Shown here in pieces: positions 25,022 to 32,699 of a DNA stretch of 64,000 nt. The DNA lies in contig NZ_FORA01000003.1 in NCBI RefSeq assembly GCF_900113875.1, forward strand, positions 124,001 to 188,000, in the 5' to 3' direction. Every line of letters starts with the position of its first letter. The first letter of the stretch is position 1. The notes below the pieces were generated by a model. The model was not told the origin of the DNA. It saw nothing but the letters and a program-made list of their open reading frames with translations, and did no database searches. The position numbers and the translations under genes were made by a program. This DNA is from Jannaschia pohangensis. Its GTDB lineage: Bacteria > Pseudomonadota > Alphaproteobacteria > Rhodobacterales > Rhodobacteraceae.

Positions 25022-25792
25022 TCAGGCGAGACGTCGTTTCAGATCGGCGGTAAGGCTTTCGGGGGACTCGCCGGTCTGTTCGGCGAGGCGCAGCAACCCG
25101 AACTGCACCCGCGCCACATCCTGATAATAGCTGGTGAAGGCATAGTTGGTGGCGGCCCCGGCGGCGGCCCCCAGGACGGGCACGCTCTGCGCGGCGAGCT
25201 TCTGGCCCAAAGGGATGGCCAGACGGGGCGCGATCTTGGAGATCAGCGACTTGATCGACGCCCCCGTGACGGTCATGCGGAGCGTCAGAAAGCTGAGGTC
25301 GAGGTCATCATCGCCGTCCAGCGGTCCGGCGGCGGCAAACACCCGAAGGCAGGCGGCGCGCACCTCGGGCTTGGCGGGATCGAAGCCGTGTTCGTCCGCG
25401 ATGCTCTGGATCGCGCGCAGGATGATCGTTGTCGTGACCGGCAGTTCCGCCATGGCCGAGGGAAGCCCGCCGAACCCGCCGGCAGCCCCTGTTCCGATGG
25501 TGATGGCACGCGTCAGCCAGTCGGACCCGTCGCCCAGCCGCCCCCCGCGCGAGGCGGCGGCGGCGTTGAACGATTGCTCCAGAGCGGCGGCAGTCGCCTT
25601 TTCCAGACCGCTGCGCACGCTGGTCGGCAGCATGTCCAGAAGGCCGTCGGCCTGGCTTCCGAGCAGGCTCAGCACCTGCATCCCCACACCTGAGGCGTTG
25701 CGCAACTTCAGCGACAGGCGATCAAGCTCCGCCTCCCGGTCCATGGGCGGGAAGATCTGCTGACGCGACGGAGAGCGAAGGGTGTCATTCAT
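25022..25792 (-). CDS. EcsC family protein
   Basis: A 256-aa protein matching the EcsC family (GTGAAGGFGGLPSAMAELPV, IILRAIQSIADEHGFDP, GAAAGAATNYAFTSYYQDVA). EcsC proteins are named for a gene in the Bacillus ecs ABC locus, and their function remains unclear. There are amphipathic and Gly/Ala-rich segments but no clear signal peptide. The start at 25792 (MNDTLRSPSRQQ) is chosen over a longer frame to 25810. No transporter gene is next to it. Confidence 0.85.
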   Translation of the reverse strand: MNDTLRSPSRQQIFPPMDREAELDRLSLKLRNASGVGMQVLSLLGSQADGLLDMLPTSVRSGLEKATAAALEQSFNAAAASRGGRLGDGSDWLTRAITIGTGAAGGFGGLPSAMAELPVTTTIILRAIQSIADEHGFDPAKPEVRAACLRVFAAAGPLDGDDDLDLSFLTLRMTVTGASIKSLISKIAPRLAIPLGQKLAAQSVPVLGAAAGAATNYAFTSYYQDVARVQFGLLRLAEQTGESPESLTADLKRRLA

Positions 25793-25819
25793 GGCAAAGG
25801 ATGTGGGCACGGGCCCGCG

Positions 25820-26293
25820 TCATGACAAGTGCTGCTCGACCGGACCCTTGATCCCGTCCCAGTCCCAGCATCCCAGCACCCGGTCCGGATTGGTAGGCGG
25901 CGGCATCTCGACCCCGTCGAGTTTGGTGAACCCGAACCGCCCGTAATAGGGTGCGTCCCCCACCAGCAAGACACGCGGCACGCCCGCCGCATCCGCCCGG
26001 TCCAGGCCCGACTGGATGAGGAAGGCGCCCAGCCCCTCGCCCTGCCGCGTCGGGTGGACGGCGACGGGGCCCAGAAGCATGGCCGGAGCCGCGCCGACGC
26101 GCACCGGCCAGAAGCGGATGGCGCCCGCCACCTCTCCGGCCGAGCCGCGCGCGACAAGGCAGAGGTCAAGGGCGGGCGGCACGCCGTCCCGCAGCCGATA
26201 GGATGACAGGGCCGTGCGCCCCGGCGCAAAGCACAGGTCCATCAAGGCCTCGACTTCCCAGAAGTCGTCGGGGGCTTCGCGGTGCAACTCCAT
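25820..26293 (-). CDS. GNAT-family N-acetyltransferase
   Basis: A 157-aa acetyl-CoA-dependent transferase. The acyl-CoA loop LLGPVAVHPTRQGEGLGAFLI (Q/R-x-x-G-x-G/A type) and the following VLLVGDAPYYGRFGF, typical of YhbS-like GNATs, are clear. ATG 26293 (MELHREAPDDFW) starts the recognisable fold; the open frame continues upstream without homology. Divergent from the flavin reductase gene with 162 bp between starts. Substrate unknown. Confidence 0.87.
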   Translation of the reverse strand: MELHREAPDDFWEVEALMDLCFAPGRTALSSYRLRDGVPPALDLCLVARGSAGEVAGAIRFWPVRVGAAPAMLLGPVAVHPTRQGEGLGAFLIQSGLDRADAAGVPRVLLVGDAPYYGRFGFTKLDGVEMPPPTNPDRVLGCWDWDGIKGPVEQHLS

Positions 26294-26455
26294 TCCCACC
26301 TTCTTGCCCGATCCGGGCGCCGTGGCCAGCCTTCGCACCCCGCAAACCGCAGAAATATCGACGAGTCGTGTCCGCCCCCCGGCGGGGCGGGATTGGGGCT
26401 TTCGCATGGGTCGGGCGCACCCTAGGTTCCCGCCCAGACACCAGAGAGGATTTCG

Positions 26456-27058
26456 ATGTTCTATCGCCCCGAAGACGGCCACGGCCTGCCTCACAACCCG
26501 TTCAACGCGATCGTGACACCCCGGCCGATCGGCTGGATCAGCACGCGCGGCAGCCTGGGAGACAACCTGGCCCCCTATTCGTTCTTCAACGCGGTCGCTT
26601 ATTTTCCGCCTCAGGTCATGTTCGCCTCGACCAGCGCCAAGCCCGACCGCGACGGCACCAAGGACAGCGTGGCCCAGGCCCGCGAATCCGGCGTGTTCTG
26701 CGTCAACGTCGTGGAATACGCGGCCCGCGACGCGATGAACGCCAGCAGCGCGGCCCATCCGGCGGGCACCGACGAATTCGCCGCCGCCGGGATCGACAAG
26801 GTCGAATGCGACACCATCGACTGCCCCCGTGTCAGCGGCGCGCCGGCGGCCCTCGAATGCAAGGTGACGCAGATCGTGCGACTGCCGGGCGAGGCGAATT
26901 TCGCCGTCTTCGGCGAGGTGACCGGCATCCACATGCGCGACGATTGCCTGCGCGACGGGATGTTCGATGTCACGTCCTTCTCGCCGTTGGCGCGTCTCGG
27001 CTACAAGGATTACACCCGCGTCGACTCGCTCTTCTCGCTGGCGCGCCCGGACGAGTGA
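26456..27058 (+). CDS. Flavin reductase family protein
   Basis: A 200-aa FMN-binding split-barrel protein. NPFNAIVTPRPIGWISTRG and NLAPYSFFNAVAYFPPQVMF are the conserved FMN and substrate segments of DIM6/NTAB-type flavoproteins. Members supply reduced flavin to monooxygenases or act as stand-alone oxidoreductases. No partner monooxygenase is adjacent. AGAGG lies 7 nt before the ATG. Confidence 0.92.
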   Translation: MFYRPEDGHGLPHNPFNAIVTPRPIGWISTRGSLGDNLAPYSFFNAVAYFPPQVMFASTSAKPDRDGTKDSVAQARESGVFCVNVVEYAARDAMNASSAAHPAGTDEFAAAGIDKVECDTIDCPRVSGAPAALECKVTQIVRLPGEANFAVFGEVTGIHMRDDCLRDGMFDVTSFSPLARLGYKDYTRVDSLFSLARPDE

Positions 27059-27080
27059 ACCCGCCCGTCCCGGGGCGCGC
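27041..27080. terminator. Large GC hairpin between convergent genes
   Basis: GCGCGCCCGGACG pairs with CGTCC-CG-GGGCGCGC (13 bp, 2-nt bulge, loop 12) across the flavin reductase stop codon. It lacks a T-run, so at best it pauses polymerase or acts with Rho. Confidence 0.35.
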
Positions 27081-27086
27081 CGCTAT

Positions 27087-28694
27087 TCAGTGGCTGCCCA
27101 GAATGCCCGTGCGCACCCCGTAGTTCGCGGCGACCGCGTAATCGGGGTCATCGTCGCTGTCGACCATCAGGTGACCGGCCTTGGTCAGCAGTCGGTGACA
27201 ATCGCGCGTCAGATGCCGGAGCTGGATGGCCTTGCCCTCGGCCTCGTATTTGGCCGCGACCGCCTCGATCGCCTGCAGGGCCGATTGGTCGGCCACACGG
27301 CTGTCGGCGAAGTCGATGATGACCATCGCCGGGTCTTCCTTGGGCTTGAACAGCTCGACGAACCCCGTGGCCGACCCGAAGAACAAAGGCCCCTGCACCG
27401 CATAGACCTTGGCCCCCTCGGGCGTGATGTGCGACTTGGCATGGATACGGCGCGCGTTCTGCCAGGCATAGGCCAGCGCGCTGACGATCACGCCGACGAT
27501 GACAGCGATGGCGAGGTCGAAGCGGACAGTGACGGCGGTCACAAGGATGATGACAACCGCGTCGACCCTGGGCACGATCAGCAGGATCTTGAGCGAGTTC
27601 CACGCGAACGTCCCGATCACCACCATGAACATGACCCCGACCAGGGCCGCCAGCGGGATCTGTTCGATCAGCGGCGACGCGACCAGGATGAAGGCCAGCA
27701 GGAACAGCGCTGCCGAAATGCCCGAGATGCGCGTGCGCCCGCCCGATTTCACGTTGATCATCGACTGGCCGATCATGGCGCAACCGCCCATGCCGCCGAA
27801 GAATCCGGTGACCGTGTTGGCTGCGCCCTGGGCGATGCACTCCTGCGAGGCACCGCCGCGCTGGCCCGTGATCTCGCCCACGAGGTTCAGGGTCAGAAGG
27901 CTCTCGATCAGGCCGATGGCCGCAAGGATCAGCGCATAGGGCAGGATGATTTCCAGCGTCTCCCAGTTCAGCGGCACATCCGGCAAGGCGAACGACGGCA
28001 AGCCGCCCGAGATGGAGGCCAGATCGCCTACATTCGGCACCGGCAGGCCGAAGATGATGACCACCCCCGCCGTGATCGCGATGCCCGCCAGCGGTGCCGG
28101 GATCGCATTGGTGATCTTGGGCATGCCCCAGATGACCAGCATGGTCAGCGCCACCAGCGACAGCACCAGAACCAGCTGGCCGCCCGACATCCAGGTGCCG
28201 TCGGCCGTCTTGAAGAAGTCGAGCTGCGCCTTGCCGATCACGATGGCGAGGCCATTGACGAAGCCCAGCATCACCGGATGCGGGACCAGGCGGATGAACT
28301 TGCCCCACCGCATGATGCCCACGAAGATCTGCATCAGCCCCATCAGGATGACCGTCAGAAACAGGTATTGCACCCCCACCGCCGGCGGAAAGGCCGTCAC
28401 GAGCGAGACCATGACAACGGCCAGAGCCCCCGTCGCGCCGGAGATCATGCCGGGCCGCCCACCGATCAGGGCCGTGATCAGCCCGACGATGAAGGCCGCA
28501 TAAAGCCCCACAAGCGGGTCGACCTTGGCCACGAAGGCGAAGGCCACCGCTTCGGGCACCAGCGCCAGCGCCACGGTCAGGCCCGCCAGCACCTCGACCC
28601 GCAGACCGCCGATGGTGAGGGTAGAGGTCGGGGCGACGCGAAGGTCGGGGCTGTCGAAACGGGAGGCAAATCTTGCCAGCAGGGAGCTGCTCAA
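27087..28694 (-). CDS. SulP-family inorganic anion transporter with STAS domain
   Basis: A 535-aa transporter. The SulP membrane domain (about 30-420; LTVALALVPEAVAFAFVAKVDP is the family motif, with SGATGALAVVM next) is followed by a C-terminal STAS domain (about 430-525; VIIDFADSRVADQSALQAIEAV). SulP proteins move sulfate, bicarbonate or related anions; the substrate is not decided here. The only workable start is TTG at 28694, because an in-frame TGA lies two codons upstream and the next ATG falls within the membrane domain. Confidence 0.92.
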   Translation of the reverse strand: MSSSLLARFASRFDSPDLRVAPTSTLTIGGLRVEVLAGLTVALALVPEAVAFAFVAKVDPLVGLYAAFIVGLITALIGGRPGMISGATGALAVVMVSLVTAFPPAVGVQYLFLTVILMGLMQIFVGIMRWGKFIRLVPHPVMLGFVNGLAIVIGKAQLDFFKTADGTWMSGGQLVLVLSLVALTMLVIWGMPKITNAIPAPLAGIAITAGVVIIFGLPVPNVGDLASISGGLPSFALPDVPLNWETLEIILPYALILAAIGLIESLLTLNLVGEITGQRGGASQECIAQGAANTVTGFFGGMGGCAMIGQSMINVKSGGRTRISGISAALFLLAFILVASPLIEQIPLAALVGVMFMVVIGTFAWNSLKILLIVPRVDAVVIILVTAVTVRFDLAIAVIVGVIVSALAYAWQNARRIHAKSHITPEGAKVYAVQGPLFFGSATGFVELFKPKEDPAMVIIDFADSRVADQSALQAIEAVAAKYEAEGKAIQLRHLTRDCHRLLTKAGHLMVDSDDDPDYAVAANYGVRTGILGSH

Positions 28695-28770
28695 GGGTCA
28701 GGACTTTCGAAAAGTGCGGATGTTGCGAGGCGCATAACAGGGATCGCGCCGGGGTGACACCCCCCGGGGG

Positions 28771-30219
28771 ATGTGGAAGGCTCAAAGCGGCATCTGGGGG
28801 GACGGCGGCGTGGCGATCATCAGGACATGGGCGGACATCGCGGCCCTGGGCGGCGACAGCTGGCTGACACCGGCAGAGACGGCGCTGATCGAGGCCTGCC
28901 GGAGGGGCGTCGAATGTCGGCTGCAGGGGGGCAAACGCCCTGATCCCGACGACGCCGGGCCCGAGCGTCGCATCCGCGCGAATGTCCTGCGGTATCTCAT
29001 CCTGGGCGGCTGTCCAGACTGCGTCGTGCGCGGGCGCGGCCTCCAGCTGCGCGGGGCCTTCATCGAGGGCGAGATCGACCTGTCGTTTCAGGAAACGTCA
29101 GGCGCCACCGTCATGATCGACTGCCATTTCGACGCGCCTCTGGTGGCCCGGCAGGCCAAGTTGCGCTCGCTCGAACTGCGGCGGTCGCTGCTGGACCGGC
29201 TGGACCTTCAGGGCGCGCATATCACTGGCGATGTCTTTCTGCGGCAGGCCGAAACCCGGCGCGACGTTCTGATGGCGGGCGCGCGGATCGGCGGGCAGCT
29301 CGATTGCGAAGGGGCCATCTTCGACGGCGCGCAGGGTGCGGCCCTGATGGCGCAGCGCCTGACCGTGGAGGAAGGTCTGGTCTGGCGCGATGTCCGGGTC
29401 CGGCGCGGCACCGTGTCGCTCCATTCTGCGCGGATCGGCGTGCTGGCGGATGATCTGGCCAGTTGGCCGGGCCGCGACGACCTGATCCTCGACGGTCTGA
29501 TCTATGAGCAGATCGTGGGGGATATGGATCTTGCGGGTCGCCTCGCCTGGGCCGAGGCGGGCAGCTATGTCGATGACCGCTTCCATCCCCAACCCTTCAG
29601 CGCCCTGTCCCGGCTCTACCGCGAAATGGGGCGCGACGGCGATGCGCGCCGCGTGCTGCGGATGCGCGAACGTCACCTGCGACAGGACAACCGTCGCCGC
29701 AGGCTGCGCGGCCCGGACGGCGCGCCCTTGACCGGGATGGCCCGTGCGGGCGCCTTGGTCGGTAACCTCTGGCGGTCGGCCTGCGACGGTGTGCTCAGGG
29801 CGACGACCGGCTATGGCTACGCCCCGTTCCGCAGCCTGATCGTGCTGGCCCTGTTGTGGCTGCTGACCACCACGCTGGCGCATCTGGCCTGGGAGGCGGG
29901 GGATTTCGCGCCGAATGCCGCGCCCATTCTGGTGTCGAACGACTGGCAGACCCTCGCCTCGGGTCCGCAACCCGCCGCCGTCTGGTCGTCGACCGCACCG
30001 GGCCGCGATTGGGAGACGTTCAACCGCTATGCCTGGGCCGCCGACCTGGTCATTCCGATCATCGACCTGAACCAGACCGACGCCTGGGCCGTGTCGACCA
30101 GCCGCGGCCCCTGGGGCCGCTGGCTCTGGCGGGCGGGGTTCTTTCTCAATATCGCGGGCTGGATCGTCACGGCGCTCGGGGCCGCGGCCATCACCGGGAT
30201 CATCCGGCGCGACGGATGA
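28771..30219 (+). CDS. Large membrane protein with pentapeptide-like repeats, unknown
   Basis: A 482-aa protein. The central part (about 85-260) has repeated A(D/N)L-like units (RGRGLQLRGAFIEGEIDLSF, DRLDLQGAHITGDVFLRQ, AGARIGGQLDCEGAIFDG), suggesting a right-handed beta-helix. An all-alpha, Arg-rich linker (ALSRLYREMGRDGDARRVL) follows, then two or three membrane helices in the last 140 residues (FRSLIVLALLWLLTTTLAH and the C-terminal GWIVTALGAAAITGII). Similar proteins are sometimes named 'membrane-associated oxidoreductase' with no redox motif visible. The start could instead be GTG 28810. Function unknown. Confidence 0.75.
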   Translation: MWKAQSGIWGDGGVAIIRTWADIAALGGDSWLTPAETALIEACRRGVECRLQGGKRPDPDDAGPERRIRANVLRYLILGGCPDCVVRGRGLQLRGAFIEGEIDLSFQETSGATVMIDCHFDAPLVARQAKLRSLELRRSLLDRLDLQGAHITGDVFLRQAETRRDVLMAGARIGGQLDCEGAIFDGAQGAALMAQRLTVEEGLVWRDVRVRRGTVSLHSARIGVLADDLASWPGRDDLILDGLIYEQIVGDMDLAGRLAWAEAGSYVDDRFHPQPFSALSRLYREMGRDGDARRVLRMRERHLRQDNRRRRLRGPDGAPLTGMARAGALVGNLWRSACDGVLRATTGYGYAPFRSLIVLALLWLLTTTLAHLAWEAGDFAPNAAPILVSNDWQTLASGPQPAAVWSSTAPGRDWETFNRYAWAADLVIPIIDLNQTDAWAVSTSRGPWGRWLWRAGFFLNIAGWIVTALGAAAITGIIRRDG

Positions 30220-30272
30220 CTGGAATCGTTCGCGAAGCCTGCTAGGGTCGCCGCGACCCCACGGAGAGGCCC

Positions 30273-31136
30273 ATGTCGGACGTTGTGATTGGTATCATCG
30301 GTGGCTCGGGCCTCTATCAGATCGCGGGTCTGGAAGGGGCGGAATGGCGTGGCGCGACGACACCCTGGGGCGCCCCGTCGGACGATCTGCTTCATGGCGA
30401 ACTGGACGGCACCCCGATGGTGTTCTTGCCGCGCCACGGACGCGGTCACGTCCATACGCCGACGTCCGTCCCCTACCGCGCCAATGTCGCGGCCATGAAG
30501 GCGGCGGGCGTCACCCATCTGGTCAGCGTGTCGGCCTGCGGGTCGTTCCGCGACGACATGGCGCCAGGGGAATTCGTGATCGTCGACCAGTTCATCGACC
30601 GCACCTTCGCCCGCGACAAGACTTTCTTCGGCCCGGGTCTCGTGGCCCATGTCTCGGTCGCGCATCCCGTCTGCCCGGCGCTGTCGTCGGCCTGTGCCGC
30701 CGCCGCCCGCGCGGGCGGGGCCACCGTCCACGAAGGTGGCACCTATCTGGCGATGGAGGGGCCACAGTTCTCGACTTTGGCCGAATCCCGCCTCTACCGC
30801 GACGTCTGGGGTTGCGATGTCATCGGCATGACGAACATGCCCGAAGCCAAATTGGCCCGCGAAGCCGAACTGCATTACGCCTCCGTCGCGATGATCACCG
30901 ACTACGACAGTTGGCATCCCGACCACGGAGCCGTGCAGATCACCGAGATCATCGAGACTTTGCACGGCAATGCGGCGCGCGCCGCCGCCATGGTCGCGGC
31001 CCTGCCCCGCCTCGTTACCGCCCCCTGCGAGGCGGGATGCCACACGGCGCTGGAACACGCGATCATGACCGCCCCCGAGGCGCGCGACCCCGGGATGATC
31101 GAACGCCTGCGCCCGATTGCGGGCCGCGTTCTGTGA
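30273..31136 (+). CDS. mtnP: S-methyl-5'-thioadenosine phosphorylase
   Basis: A 287-aa purine-nucleoside-phosphorylase-fold enzyme splitting methylthioadenosine into adenine and methylthioribose-1-phosphate. GGSGLYQIAG (phosphate site), PRHGRGH, SACGSFRDDMAPGEFVIVDQ, MEGPQFST and GMTNMPEAKLAREAEL with TDYDSWH are the family motifs. apt, whose product uses the released adenine, lies in the same operon. The next start (GTG) overlaps this stop. Confidence 0.95.
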   Translation: MSDVVIGIIGGSGLYQIAGLEGAEWRGATTPWGAPSDDLLHGELDGTPMVFLPRHGRGHVHTPTSVPYRANVAAMKAAGVTHLVSVSACGSFRDDMAPGEFVIVDQFIDRTFARDKTFFGPGLVAHVSVAHPVCPALSSACAAAARAGGATVHEGGTYLAMEGPQFSTLAESRLYRDVWGCDVIGMTNMPEAKLAREAELHYASVAMITDYDSWHPDHGAVQITEIIETLHGNAARAAAMVAALPRLVTAPCEAGCHTALEHAIMTAPEARDPGMIERLRPIAGRVL

Positions 31137-31801
31137 AGGCGGCCCTTCTGGTCCTGATGACGGCCCTGCCCGCGATGGCGCAGGAATACGTAACCGTGCC
31201 CGGACCGCTCGACGACGAAGATTTCTATCGCGCGGTCGCCTGCGCCGCCATGCCCGGCGAGGATTGCCGCAAGCCGTTCCTGCACTGGCCCGAAGACAAG
31301 CGCGGCGGGCTGACGGTCGCACTGGCCTCGACCAGCGAAGCCCTGCAACCCTACCAGCGCGCCCTCTACGAAGAGGGGCTGGACGCGGCGCTGGCCCAGA
31401 TCAACGCGGCCGATGCGGGCATTCGCCTGATCCGGGGCACGACCGAGGCCGATATCGAGATCCACGTGGTTTCCACCCCCCCTGGCGACGTGATGCGCGA
31501 CACCGGCGTGCCCGATCTGGACGGCGCGATCCTGCCCCTTGGCCGTGTCGCCCTGCGGGCCCGCGACGGCACGATCCGCGAAGCCCTGATCGCCGTCTCG
31601 ATCGAGGCGCGGCGCCGGGAAATCGCCTCCATCCTTCTCGAAGAGATCGTGCAGGGTCTGGGCCTGATGACGGACATTCGCGGCCCGGCCTTCCGCCGGT
31701 CGCTGTTTTCCGAAGACGGCAATTCCGTCGTGCGCCTGCAAGGTCAGGACGCCATGGCCCTGCGCCGACATTACGCGGCGCTGCCGCCCGAAGAAAGCTG
31801 A
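31133..31801 (+). CDS. DUF2927 exported protein
   Basis: A 222-aa protein with a signal peptide (VKAALLVLMTALPAMA, cleavage before QEYVTV) from a GTG at 31133 that overlaps the mtnP stop (GTGA). The mature part matches DUF2927: an N-terminal FHWPED-like segment, a beta-strand region, then EIASILLEEIVQGLGLMTD where related proteins carry a protease-like helix. The HExxH motif itself is not present here. A secreted protein between two cytosolic salvage genes is unexpected; the neighbour at 31805 is 3 nt away. Function unknown. Confidence 0.82.
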   Translation: MKAALLVLMTALPAMAQEYVTVPGPLDDEDFYRAVACAAMPGEDCRKPFLHWPEDKRGGLTVALASTSEALQPYQRALYEEGLDAALAQINAADAGIRLIRGTTEADIEIHVVSTPPGDVMRDTGVPDLDGAILPLGRVALRARDGTIREALIAVSIEARRREIASILLEEIVQGLGLMTDIRGPAFRRSLFSEDGNSVVRLQGQDAMALRRHYAALPPEES

Positions 31802-31804
31802 CCC

Positions 31805-32356
31805 ATGACCCCCAAGCCGCTCCAGGCCAAGACCGTCCGCGATTATATCCGGACCATCCCCGATTTCCCGCACGAGGGGATCATGTTCCGCGATGTGACC
31901 ACGCTGTTTGCGGATGCCCGTGGCATGCGGCTCTGCGTCGATCAGTTGCTCGCGCCCTTTGCCGGCGACCGGTTCGACGCGGTTGCGGGGCTCGAGGCGC
32001 GGGGGTTCATTCTGGGCGGGGCGGTGGCGCACCAACTGGGCACCGGGTTCGTTCCGATCCGCAAGAAGGGCAAACTGCCCGGCAAGACGTTTGAACAGGA
32101 TTATGCGCTGGAATACGGCACCGCCACGGTCGAGGTGCATGTCGACGCGCTCCAACCGGGCGCGCGTGTCCTGCTGGTCGACGATCTTCTGGCCACGGGT
32201 GGAACGGCGAAGGCGGGCATCGCCCTGCTGGAGCGTCTGGGGGCCGAGGTCATCGGCTGCGCCTTCGTGGTGGACCTGCCGGAACTGGGGGGCCGCGCCG
32301 CGCTGGAACAGATGGGGATGCCGATCCACACATTGTGCAGCTTCGACGGCGCGTGA
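31805..32356 (+). CDS. apt: Adenine phosphoribosyltransferase
   Basis: A 183-aa purine salvage enzyme (adenine + PRPP to AMP). The PRPP loop [17 protein letters not shown], the N-terminal [18 protein letters not shown] and [14 protein letters not shown] motifs are diagnostic. It follows mtnP and the DUF2927 gene in one transcription unit, closing the route from methylthioadenosine to AMP. No simple terminator follows; the next 343 bp hold structured non-coding DNA. Confidence 0.96.
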   Translation: MTPKPLQAKTVRDYIRTIPDFPHEGIMFRDVTTLFADARGMRLCVDQLLAPFAGDRFDAVAGLEARGFILGGAVAHQLGTGFVPIRKKGKLPGKTFEQDYALEYGTATVEVHVDALQPGARVLLVDDLLATGGTAKAGIALLERLGAEVIGCAFVVDLPELGGRAALEQMGMPIHTLCSFDGA

Positions 32357-32699
32357 TCCTTCGGGCGACAGACCCATAACGCGATAATAGTTCCCGCACT
32401 CTCCCAATCGTAACCATTTGGTAACCTTTCAGCGACTAAGAGAGAGCGTGGCATCTTGCAGACAGCCACCATTCCCCCCCGCGCCCTGCTTCCCCCGGCA
32501 GGGCGCACCCACTCCCCTGCCCTGAACGATCACAAAGCGCTCTAACTAAACATTTTTCTACTTTAGGTTGTGTAGGAATTTGTTTTGCGTAAAGTTGTCA
32601 ATGATCACCTTCGGGCGATTGCTGCTTGCATGGCAGAAGGTGCGCCCCGCCATTACCCCGGTGGGGTGCACCACACCCTTGAGCCCGAGATCCTGCGGC
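32357..32699. other. Non-coding region between apt and the FAD oxidase gene
   Basis: This 343-bp stretch has no credible gene on either strand. Left to right: a GTAA-N7-GTAA repeat (32410-32424), a nested C-rich foldable block (32443-32543), an AT-rich segment with a T-run (32552-32556), and a 10-bp hairpin (GGTGCGCCCC / GGGGTGCACC, 32639-32672) just after the FAD oxidase gene. It separates convergent units, so part of it should hold termination signals, but none is a textbook terminator. Confidence 0.6.
32443..32556 (+). ncRNA. Candidate structured small RNA with C-rich loops
   Basis: AGAGC (32443-32447) can pair with GCTCT (32539-32543) as a closing stem. Inside are hairpin A (GTGGC / GCCAC, 32448-32469) and hairpin B, a perfect 9-bp stem GCGCCCTGC / GCAGGGCGC (32481-32506) with loop TTCCCCCG. 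Unpaired C-runs (TTCCCCCCC, CTTCCCCC, ACTCCCCT) are complementary to purine-rich ribosome sites, as in some alphaproteobacterial trans-acting RNAs. A T-run (32552-32556) follows 8 nt after the closing stem. Hairpin B could instead belong to apt termination. Strand and ends are inferred. Confidence 0.35.

Noticed and set aside
32639-32672. Hairpin after the FAD oxidase gene as an intrinsic terminator
   Set aside because: The 10-bp stem is good, but no T-run follows it on either strand, so I keep it only as part of the non-coding region.
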